Assembly (NCBI GenBank): GCA_035554595.1
Contig: DATMIH010000074.1
Coordinates: forward strand, 1-8,315
Direction: 5' to 3'
DNA length: 8,315 nucleotides
From: VRUE01 sp035554595
GTDB lineage: Bacteria; Actinomycetota; Thermoleophilia; Solirubrobacterales; 70-9
Below the pieces are notes generated by a model. It ran no database searches, was not told the DNA's origin, and saw only the letters and a program-made list of their open reading frames with translations. Positions 1 through 5,889 of this stretch are shown here, one piece after another (positions within the stretch are counted from its first letter, which is position 1; each line of letters starts with the position of its first letter). A program made the position numbers and the translations under genes.

Positions 1-1
1 G

Positions 2-445
2 GGCAAGGCCTACGCCGAGCTGATCGGCGAAGTCCAGGCGATGCAGGGCGCCTCCGAGCTCCTGCGCGAGCTACGCGAGGACGGGGCCAAGGCGATCCTC
101 GCCTCCTCCGCCAAGGAGGATGAGGTCGAGCACTACATCGAGCTGCTCGGCGCCGCGGACCTGGTCGAGGGCTGGACGAGCTCCGCCGACGTCGAACGCA
201 CCAAGCCGCATCCCGACCTCGTCCACGCAGCGCTCGAGAAGGTCGGGAGCGACGGCCCGGCGGTGATGGTCGGCGACTCGACCTGGGACGTTAAGGCCGC
301 CGAGAAAGCGGGTCTTCCGACCCTGGCGGTCCTCACCGGCGGCTTCTCCGAGGCCGAGCTGCGCGAGGCCGGCGCGGCCGAGATCTGCGAGTCGATCGGC
401 GAGCTGCGCAAGGACCGCGGAGTGCTGCGCAGGCTCAGCTACTGA
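2..445 (+). CDS. HAD-superfamily hydrolase (phosphatase-like), 5' part missing
   Basis: This is the C-terminal 147 residues of a haloacid dehalogenase-type hydrolase. The reading frame is open to the left edge, so the start codon and the nucleophile Asp of motif I lie outside the window. Motif II is the Ser in ILASSAK. Motif III is the Lys in TKPHPD. Motif IV is the acidic pair in VGDSTWD (MVGDSTWDVKAAEKAG context). These are the usual core of Gph/phosphoglycolate-phosphatase-like HAD enzymes, which remove phosphate from small metabolites in the cytoplasm. The substrate cannot be read from the sequence. The internal ATG at 41 is not the start, because the frame and the cap-domain-like sequence continue upstream of it. 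The stop codon TGA (443-445) overlaps the end of the convergent frameshifted gene by about 11 bp. I see no terminator hairpin with a T-run between the two. Confidence 0.9.
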   Translation, partial: GKAYAELIGEVQAMQGASELLRELREDGAKAILASSAKEDEVEHYIELLGAADLVEGWTSSADVERTKPHPDLVHAALEKVGSDGPAVMVGDSTWDVKAAEKAGLPTLAVLTGGFSEAELREAGAAEICESIGELRKDRGVLRRLSY

Positions 446-1251
446 GCAGGAGCACGAGGATGGCGATGACCGCGAGCGGCGTGCCGATCAGCGAGAGGGA
501 GCGGAAGAGCTTGGCGAAGCCGCCGCGGTAGCGCACGCTTCTCCATCAGGGTGAGGCCAACGACGTGCGCCACGTTGATGAGGGCGATGCCGATCGCGAT
601 CAGGATCGCGGCCGCGGCGCGGCCGCTGACGCTGCCGTCTTCAGCGGTCACCGCGGCGGCGAGGATTGCGGCGACGATGGTTCCGAAGAGGCCGGCGACC
701 ATGCCGGCGAAGTCCGCCCGCGAGAGGCCCGGCACGTAGGCGGAGCCGATTTCGTGGCCCTCGGCGGGGTCGTGGGTCCCCTGGCCGACCGTCTCGACCT
801 CGGCGACGTGCTCGGTGCCGTCCTGGTCGCTGTGCAGGACCACCATCCGCAGCGGCGGCTCCAGCCCCGCTTCGGCCTTTTCCAGCAGGCCTTCCTCGAA
901 CCAGCGCGCTTGCGCCTCCTCGTGCTCGAAGATCACGATCTCATCCGCCGGAGCCTTCAGCAGCGCGTCCTGGGCGGCCTGGATCGGGTCGGGATCACCC
1001 ACCTCGCCGGCGGCCTCGATGCCGTTCTCGCGCAACTCCCCGAGCACCCGCCCCAGCCGCTCCTCTGCTTCCTGTCTGGGCTCGTCGACGTCGCCCAGCG
1101 TGTGGCGCAAAGCGTTTGCCTCGACCGCGGGGACGATCACTCGCAGCTCGGTTGCCTCATTGCCGTTGCGGATCTCGCGCAGCGACTCGGGCCCGAGGGG
1201 GTCATTGGTGACGATTGCCAGCAAGCGGTGGGCCATGGTCGCTGCCGTCAC
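435..1251 (-). CDS. UspA-like domain protein with C-terminal membrane segments; frameshifted near its 3' end
   Basis: The N-terminal ~140 residues look like the universal-stress-protein fold as found in many actinobacteria. They begin RLLAIVTND, carry a VGDPDP motif, and end in ADEIVIFEHE followed by RWFEEGL. After a charged linker come hydrophobic stretches (FAGMVAGLFGTIVAAILAAAV and AAAAILIAIGIALINVAHVVG), so the protein is probably anchored in the membrane. The uninterrupted frame ends at 439 with an Arg/His/Pro-rich tail that looks out of frame. If one base is removed near 538-541, the other frame reads YRGGFAKLFRSLS and then a hydrophobic segment (LAVIAILVLLLSS), stopping at TGA 435-437. 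This would be the natural end, giving about 271 residues. The GTG start at 1251 overlaps the stop of the upstream gene as GTGA; ATG at 1236 is an alternative. The ligand is unknown. A stress-sensing role is inference from the domain and from the promoter ahead of the upstream gene. Confidence 0.8.
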
Positions 1252-1556
1252 TCGTCCTCGGGGATCGCCTCGTCGGCCTCGCCGTAGACGGCTGCGTCGC
1301 TTTGCTCCTCCGGAGGGGACGGCACGTTGTCGGGGAAGCGATGCTGATCGCCGTGACTGGCGATGTCTTCCAAGTCCCGCTCGGCCAGCTCAAAGCCCTC
1401 GGCCTCACCCTCGCCGGCCTCGATCAACGGCTGCTCGGCGGGGTCCTCTGAATCCTTAGCCACCTCGCCGCCGATTCCGGCGGCTTCAGCAGCGGCGGCC
1501 TCAGCCTCTTCCTTGGCGAGCGCTTCCTGCTCGCGCTCCTCTTGATTGGAATCCAT
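1248..1556 (-). CDS. Small acidic conserved hypothetical protein
   Basis: This gene encodes about 102 residues, very rich in Glu, Asp and Ala, with no membrane segment or signal peptide. The N-terminal third is a likely charged helix (QEEREQEALAKEEAEAAAAE). A more conserved-looking block (GFELAERDLEDIASHGDQ) sits near the middle, and the protein ends in VYGEADE plus an acidic tail. I recall similar 'GFE-AE-DL-..-ASHGD' proteins annotated as hypothetical in actinobacteria, but no function is known to me. It is the first gene of a two-gene unit, and its stop overlaps the GTG of the UspA-like gene by 4 bases. I prefer ATG at 1556. The upstream GTG at 1562 would place the start at or before the expected transcription start, because a good promoter -10 lies at 1566-1571. 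Translation may therefore be leaderless or nearly so. Confidence 0.72.
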   Translation of the reverse strand: MDSNQEEREQEALAKEEAEAAAAEAAGIGGEVAKDSEDPAEQPLIEAGEGEAEGFELAERDLEDIASHGDQHRFPDNVPSPPEEQSDAAVYGEADEAIPEDE

Positions 1557-1565
1557 GGCCACCGC

Positions 1566-1590
1566 TTACCCGCCGCGAGTAGGCGGAAAC
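1566..1590 (-). promoter_or_regulatory. SigB/SigF-type promoter for the acidic protein / UspA-like unit
   Basis: Read on the - strand, GTTT (1590-1587) is followed by a 15-base spacer and GGGTAA (1571-1566). This matches the general-stress sigma factor consensus of Gram-positive bacteria (GTTT-N15-17-GGGTA). A start of transcription about 6-8 bases after the -10 would fall near 1558-1560, only a few bases before ATG 1556. The match and its location are visible; use by a SigB-family factor is inferred. Confidence 0.6.
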
Positions 1591-1626
1591 GCGGGCTCGG
1601 CCCAGCTCCGTGCCCAAGCGACGGAC

Positions 1627-1652
1627 GTTTTACGCCGCCCTCATCAGGGGTA
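1627..1652 (+). promoter_or_regulatory. SigB/SigF-type promoter for the four-gene operon
   Basis: GTTT (1627-1630) is followed by 17 bases and GGGTA (1648-1652). It is the same stress-sigma signature as on the opposite strand, and the two -35 elements lie 36 bases apart back to back. Transcription would begin near 1660, giving an untranslated leader of about 70-75 bases before ATG 1734. The leader contains no obvious riboswitch. A short possible stem (GAGCG/CGCTC around 1674-1688) is weak. Confidence 0.62.
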
Positions 1653-1721
1653 GAGATGACGTGAGGCCAAGGGGAGCGTCGCCCGCTCACTCCTCGCCAA
1701 TCCGCCCCAAGTCCTCTCTAC

Positions 1722-1727
1722 GGAAGG
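1722..1727 (+). promoter_or_regulatory. Ribosome binding site of the SDR-ferritin fusion gene
   Basis: GGAAGG lies 6 bases before ATG 1734. It is the only strong Shine-Dalgarno-like element in the leader and supports this start, as does the Rossmann glycine motif that begins at residue 7. Confidence 0.7.
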
Positions 1728-1733
1728 CGAGCA

Positions 1734-3740
1734 ATGAAGGTAGTTGTCACCGGCGCGACCGGAAACGCCGGCACTAGCACGGTCCGGGCCCTCAGCGCGA
1801 GCGCGGACATCGATCAAATCGTCGGCCTTGCCCGGCGTGAGCCCACTTGGACGCCGCCAAAGACCAGCTGGCTCGAGGCGAACATCCTCAACGCCGATCT
1901 CGAAGCGATCTTCAAAGGCGCCGACGCCGTCATCCACCTCGCCTGGGCGATCCAGCCCTCGCGGGACGCGCGGACGCTGGAACGGATCAACGTCGATGGC
2001 GGCCGGCGCGTCTTCGAGGCGGTCGCCGCGGCCGGGGTGCCGAAGCTGGTCCACGCCTCCTCGGTCGGCGCCTACTCGCATGGCCCCAAGGACCGCGAGG
2101 TCGATGAGAGCTGGCCCACGGAGGGCACTCCCACCTCCTTCTATTCCCGCCACAAGGTTGCGGTCGAGCGCGAGCTGGATCGCTTCGAAGCCGCCAACCC
2201 CGGGACGCGGGTCGTGCGGCTCCGTCCCGCGCTGATCTTCAAGGACGAGGCCGCGACCGAGATCCGCCGCCTCTTCGTCGGCCCCTTCCTGCCCAACTTC
2301 ATCCTGCGCCGGCGCTTCCTGCTCGCCCTGCCCCGGGTCGAGCGCCTGCGCTTCCAGGCGGTCCACTCCGACGACGTCGGGCACGCCTACCTGCGTGCTG
2401 TCCTGGCAGACGTCGAGGGCGCCTTCAACATCGCCGCGGAGCCCCCGCTCAGCAGTGGCGAGCTGGCGGAGCGGATCGGCGTGCGCAGCTTCCCGGTGCC
2501 GGCCCGCCTCGTGCGCGGGCTTGCCGATCTGAGCTGGCGGATGCGCCTGCAGCCGACGCCGCCGGGCTGGCTCGACATGGCCCTGAACGTGCCGATGATG
2601 TCCTCCGAGCGAGCGCGCGAGGAGCTTGGCTGGGAGCCGCGTCACAGCGGTATCGAGGCGCTTGAGGAGCTGCTCGAAGGCCTGCGCGAGGGACACGGGG
2701 ACGAGACCCCGCCGCTTGAGGCCGACAGCGCCGGGGCCCGTCTCGATGATCTCAAGACGGGCGTCGGCGCCCGCCAGTGGGATCGCGACCGCGATGAGCA
2801 GATCGTCAAGTACCTGGCCGACCTGCACTCGATCGAGCTGCAGGCGCTGGCCCAGCTGCGGGCGGCGCCGAAGATCGCCGGCGACGAGCGCCTCTCGCGA
2901 GCGTTCGAGGAGCACCTGGTCGAGACCGAAGACCAGGAGCGCCGCGTACGCGAGCGCCTGGAAGCGCTCGGCGGCAAGCCCTCGAAGCTGAAGGACGGCG
3001 CCGGGGCGGCCGGGGGCTGGGGCATGGTCGCCTTTGCGGCCTCCCAACCGGACACGCCGGGGAAGCTCGTGATGCACGCCTTCTCCTACGAGCACATGGA
3101 GCTCGCCGCCTACGAGCTGCTGAAGCGGCTGGCCGAGCGCGCCGGCGACGAGGAGACGGCGCGGATGGCGGCCGCGATCGCCGCCGAGGAGGCGCGGATG
3201 GCCGAGCGCCTCGAACAGAACTTCGACGCCGCGGTCGAGGCCTCGCTGGCCGATGTCGACGCGGACCAGCTCGAATCGACGCTGCTGGCCTACCTGCGCG
3301 ACGTCCACGCGCTCGAGGGCCAGGCCGAGGAGCTGCTGGAGGCAGGTGCCGAGCGCGTCGAGGACGAGAGCCTCGAGGCGGCGTTCCGCGAACACCTAGA
3401 GGAGACGCACCGCCACCGCGAGCGAATCACGAGCCTGCTCGAGGAGCGTGGCGCCGGGCCCTCGCTGGTCAAGGACACGATGCTGAAGACCGGCGGGCTC
3501 AACCTCTCCGCCTTCTTCGGCGCCCAACCGGACTCGACCACCAAGCTTGCCGGCTTCGCCTTCGCCTTCGAGAATCTCGAGGTCGCCGCCTACGAACTAC
3601 TGCAGCGGGTCGCGGCCCGGGCCGGGGACGAGGGCGTGGTCACCGCTGCCGAGGAAATCCTCGCCGAGGAGCGCCGAGCGGCCGAGCGCGTCGCCGGGTC
3701 CTGGGATCGCCCCGACGTCCCCCTCGGAGTGGCTTCGTGA
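1734..3740 (+). CDS. NAD(P)-dependent epimerase/SDR fused to two tandem ferritin-like (DUF892/YciE-type) domains
   Basis: The 668-residue protein has three modules. Residues 1 to about 345 form an extended short-chain dehydrogenase/epimerase. The Rossmann motif GATGNAG is at 7-13, SS at 109-110, and the catalytic YxxxK is Tyr137/Lys141. Residues ~355-505 and ~515-660 are two four-helix ferritin-like domains of DUF892/YciE style. Each has the expected carboxylate positions: E368, E393/E397, E453/E456 and E485/E486 in the first, and E528, E553/E556, E613/E616 and E645/E646 in the second. Equivalent residues are exactly 160 apart. Such Glu/His sets usually bind a diiron centre, and YciE-like proteins are linked to stress responses. 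The SDR substrate may be a nucleotide sugar or another NAD(P)-linked metabolite; this is not determined. It is the first gene of the operon, behind a stress-type promoter, and its stop overlaps the GTG of the next gene (GTGA). No in-frame stop or base anomaly suggests that the fusion is an artefact. Confidence 0.88.
   Translation: MKVVVTGATGNAGTSTVRALSASADIDQIVGLARREPTWTPPKTSWLEANILNADLEAIFKGADAVIHLAWAIQPSRDARTLERINVDGGRRVFEAVAAAGVPKLVHASSVGAYSHGPKDREVDESWPTEGTPTSFYSRHKVAVERELDRFEAANPGTRVVRLRPALIFKDEAATEIRRLFVGPFLPNFILRRRFLLALPRVERLRFQAVHSDDVGHAYLRAVLADVEGAFNIAAEPPLSSGELAERIGVRSFPVPARLVRGLADLSWRMRLQPTPPGWLDMALNVPMMSSERAREELGWEPRHSGIEALEELLEGLREGHGDETPPLEADSAGARLDDLKTGVGARQWDRDRDEQIVKYLADLHSIELQALAQLRAAPKIAGDERLSRAFEEHLVETEDQERRVRERLEALGGKPSKLKDGAGAAGGWGMVAFAASQPDTPGKLVMHAFSYEHMELAAYELLKRLAERAGDEETARMAAAIAAEEARMAERLEQNFDAAVEASLADVDADQLESTLLAYLRDVHALEGQAEELLEAGAERVEDESLEAAFREHLEETHRHRERITSLLEERGAGPSLVKDTMLKTGGLNLSAFFGAQPDSTTKLAGFAFAFENLEVAAYELLQRVAARAGDEGVVTAAEEILAEERRAAERVAGSWDRPDVPLGVAS
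2781..3720 (+). repeat. Coding tandem duplication, two ~480-bp units (ferritin-like domains)
   Basis: Two consecutive units of 160 codons align without a gap across the key positions: F391/F551, H394/H554, E453/E613, Y460/Y620 and E485/E645. Shared stretches include a QPD-xxx-KL block, an AAYELL block and RAGDE. The units have diverged at other positions, so this looks like an old intragenic duplication and not a recent or assembly-derived one. Confidence 0.8.
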
Positions 3741-4849
3741 ACCAACGCGCGGAGGAGGGCGACGCTGCGTCGGATCACTACGACCACAAGTTCGGCAGCT
3801 CGGCGCCGCTTTCGCTTGGTGTAGAGGAGGAGCTTCTGCTGGTCGACGAGCGTCACCAGCTGGTCGCCCAGGCCGAATCGGTTCTCGAGCAGGTCTCGGC
3901 ATCCATTGCGGAACGGGTATCCACCGAGATCTTCGCCGAACAGATCGAGCTGAAGACCGGGATCTGCCACCGCGCCGACGACGTGCTGGCCGACCTGGAC
4001 GAGCTGCGGCGGGCAGTTGCCGCCGCGGGCTTTCGCATGCTCGGCACCGGCCTTCATCCGGCCGCCTCGGTTGAGCCCACCCTGGTCTCCAACTCACGCT
4101 ACGAGGTCGTCCGGGAAGACCTCGGCAACCTGCTCAGGACGCCGCCGTGCGGGCTGCACGTCCACGTTGGCGTTCCCGATCCCGAGCTCGCTGTCCGCCT
4201 GACCAACGCCTTTCGCCGCTACCTCCCCGTGCTGCAGGCCCTGAGCGCGAACTCGCCCTTCCAGGCCGGCGCCGACTCCGGTCACGCCAGCGCCCGAACC
4301 TCGATCGTGCGCAGCTACCCGCGCTTTCAGGTGCCGCGGGAGTTCCGCGACTACGAGGATTTCTGCCGGATCGCCGACCAGCTGATTGCCGCCGCCGGGG
4401 TGGACGACTACACCTACATCTGGTGGGACGTGCGGCCTCACCCTCAGCTCGGCACCGTCGAGGTGAGGGCCGTGGACGTGCAGATGGACGCTGCCGGCTC
4501 GAGCGCGATCGCGGCGCTGGTCCAGGCGATCGCCGCCCGGGAGCTGGCCGATCCGAGCGACACCGACCTTTCGCGGGAGGCGCTCGAGGAGTCCTACTTC
4601 CAGGCCGCGAGCCACGGGCTCGACGCCGAGATCCTGCTCGACTCGGCCGCACCCGAACCGGCCCGCGAGGCCTGCCGCCGCATGCTCGACTCGGTCCGGC
4701 CCTACGCGCGTGAGCTGGGAAGCGAGGCGGCCCTGACCGAGATCGAGCGGATCCTGCGCGAGGGCAACGGCGCCGACGAGCAGCGCCGGGTCCACGGTGA
4801 AGCCGGGATGGAGGGGCTGCTCAGGCATCTCGCCGAGCGCACGCGATGA
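3737..4849 (+). CDS. GCS2-family carboxylate-amine ligase (YbdK-type glutamate-cysteine ligase homologue)
   Basis: The 370-residue protein belongs to the glutamate-cysteine ligase family 2 / YbdK group. These cytoplasmic enzymes use ATP to join a carboxylate (often the gamma-carboxyl of glutamate) to an amine. Visible motifs are GVEEELLLVD at 28-37 (Mg/ATP-binding acidic cluster), GLHVHVGV at 139-146 and WWDVRPHP at 229-236 followed by GTVEVR. The length is typical of the family. The GTG start at 3737 overlaps the preceding stop as GTGA, so translation is probably coupled. In bacteria without glutathione such homologues may make gamma-glutamyl compounds or other amides. The flanking diiron enzyme and glycosyltransferase suggest that it builds a specific small molecule, but the substrate cannot be read here. 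I give no gene symbol because YbdK and EgtA/GshA-like members cannot be separated by eye. Confidence 0.88.
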   Translation: MNQRAEEGDAASDHYDHKFGSSAPLSLGVEEELLLVDERHQLVAQAESVLEQVSASIAERVSTEIFAEQIELKTGICHRADDVLADLDELRRAVAAAGFRMLGTGLHPAASVEPTLVSNSRYEVVREDLGNLLRTPPCGLHVHVGVPDPELAVRLTNAFRRYLPVLQALSANSPFQAGADSGHASARTSIVRSYPRFQVPREFRDYEDFCRIADQLIAAAGVDDYTYIWWDVRPHPQLGTVEVRAVDVQMDAAGSSAIAALVQAIAARELADPSDTDLSREALEESYFQAASHGLDAEILLDSAAPEPAREACRRMLDSVRPYARELGSEAALTEIERILREGNGADEQRRVHGEAGMEGLLRHLAERTR

Positions 4850-5889
4850 ATACGACCGCCCTGATCGAGAGGGGGCGCGGACCGATCGGCGCGCTCCCCC
4901 CCGTTGGCCCGATCTGCGACCTGGTGGTCGGAATGCTCTCGGCGCCGCCGCCCGCTGCAAGCCTCTCGGCCGAGCCCGCCGAGGAGGCGGCGCGCCTCAC
5001 TCTCACCGTCGACGATCCACTTGGCGACGACGACCTCCAGCTCGCCCTCTACCTCTGCTTCGAGCTGCACTACCGCTCCTTCCCCGGCGTCGATCCGGAG
5101 TGGGAGTGGCATCCGAGCCTGATCGCGATTCGCAACGTGCTGGAGAACGCCTTCTTCGAGTCGCTCGCCGAGGCGGTCGGGCCCGGTGACGCCGTCGACC
5201 CGGCCAGGGTGGGGGAACTGCTCTTCCGGCTCGAGGCCGAAGACGATGGCCCCTCGCTCTCGCGCTACCTCGAGCGCAAGGCCAATCTCGAGCAGTTTCG
5301 CGAGTTCGTCATCCATCGCTCCCTCTACCAGCTGAAGGAGTCCGATCCGCACAGCTGGGCGATCCCCCGCCTCGACGGCGCGGCGAAGACGGCGCTGTTG
5401 GAGGTGCAGGCGGACGAGTACGGCGGCGGCCGCCCGGAGCGGATGCACTCGCGGCTCTTCGCCAAGACGATGCGCGCCCTCGGCCTCGACGATCGCGAGA
5501 ACGCCTACCTCGCCCGCATCCCCGGAACGACCCTGGCGACGGTGAACCTGATGTCGGCGGCCGGCCTGCGGCGCAGCCGCCGCGGCGCCATCGTCGGCCA
5601 CCTGGCGATGTTCGAGATGACCTCCTCGATCCCCAACCGCCGCTACGGCAACGCCCTGCGCCGGCTCGGCCTCGGCGCCGAGGCAACAGACTTCTACGAC
5701 GAGCACGTCGAGGCCGATGCCGTGCACGAGAACATCGCCGCCTACGACCTCGCCGGAGGCCTGGCGCGGCAGGAGCCGGAGCTGGCTGCCGACATCCTCT
5801 TCGGCGCCCGCGCCCTGCTCCTGCTCGAGGCCCGCTTCGCTCAGCAGCTGCTCGACTCGTGGCAGGACGGCGAAAGCTCGCTGCGGTGA
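4846..5889 (+). CDS. Iron-containing redox enzyme, haem-oxygenase-like diiron (HDO) fold
   Basis: The 347-residue protein resembles the actinobacterial 'iron-containing redox enzyme' family, part of the haem-oxygenase-like diiron oxidase/oxygenase superfamily (known members include SznF, UndA and BesC). Visible features are FELHYRSF around residue 72, IHRSLYQLKESDPHSW at 156-171, LEVQADEYGGG at 185-195, RRGAIVGHLAMFEMTSS in the core helix, and FYDEHVEADAVHE ending at 295. His287, Asp291 and His294 give an H-x3-D-x2-H spacing, as I recall for the third-helix metal ligands of HDO enzymes. These enzymes activate O2 to oxidise, desaturate or cleave amino-acid- or fatty-acid-derived substrates. 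The first ~45 residues are low in conservation-like character. ATG 4846 overlaps the upstream stop (ATGA). The substrate is unknown. It may act on the product of the preceding ligase, and the nearby CDGSH protein is a plausible redox partner (inference). Confidence 0.82.
   Translation: MNTTALIERGRGPIGALPPVGPICDLVVGMLSAPPPAASLSAEPAEEAARLTLTVDDPLGDDDLQLALYLCFELHYRSFPGVDPEWEWHPSLIAIRNVLENAFFESLAEAVGPGDAVDPARVGELLFRLEAEDDGPSLSRYLERKANLEQFREFVIHRSLYQLKESDPHSWAIPRLDGAAKTALLEVQADEYGGGRPERMHSRLFAKTMRALGLDDRENAYLARIPGTTLATVNLMSAAGLRRSRRGAIVGHLAMFEMTSSIPNRRYGNALRRLGLGAEATDFYDEHVEADAVHENIAAYDLAGGLARQEPELAADILFGARALLLLEARFAQQLLDSWQDGESSLR

Noticed and set aside
565..1287. 240-codon open frame on the + strand opposite the UspA-like gene
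   Set aside because: It has no motif and a Gly/Asp/Leu/Arg-biased antisense composition. The opposite strand shows the UspA fold and membrane segments.
1654..1733. Riboswitch or attenuator in the leader of the four-gene operon
   Set aside because: Only short weak stems can be drawn and no known riboswitch core is recognisable.
1644..3395. 583-codon open frame on the - strand opposite the SDR-ferritin gene
   Set aside because: It is an antisense shadow of a high-GC gene: its composition is Arg/Gly/Leu/His-rich with no recognisable motif. The + strand frame has clear domains, a ribosome site and a promoter.
4094..4960. 288-codon open frame on the - strand opposite the GCS2 ligase
   Set aside because: It is antisense to the ligase motifs, without an identifiable domain or a ribosome site that I could support.
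5859..5888. Earlier GTG start for the glycosyltransferase
   Set aside because: It would overlap the HDO gene by 31 bases and add a basic segment not expected in GT2 enzymes. GTG 5886 gives the 4-base overlap used throughout the operon.
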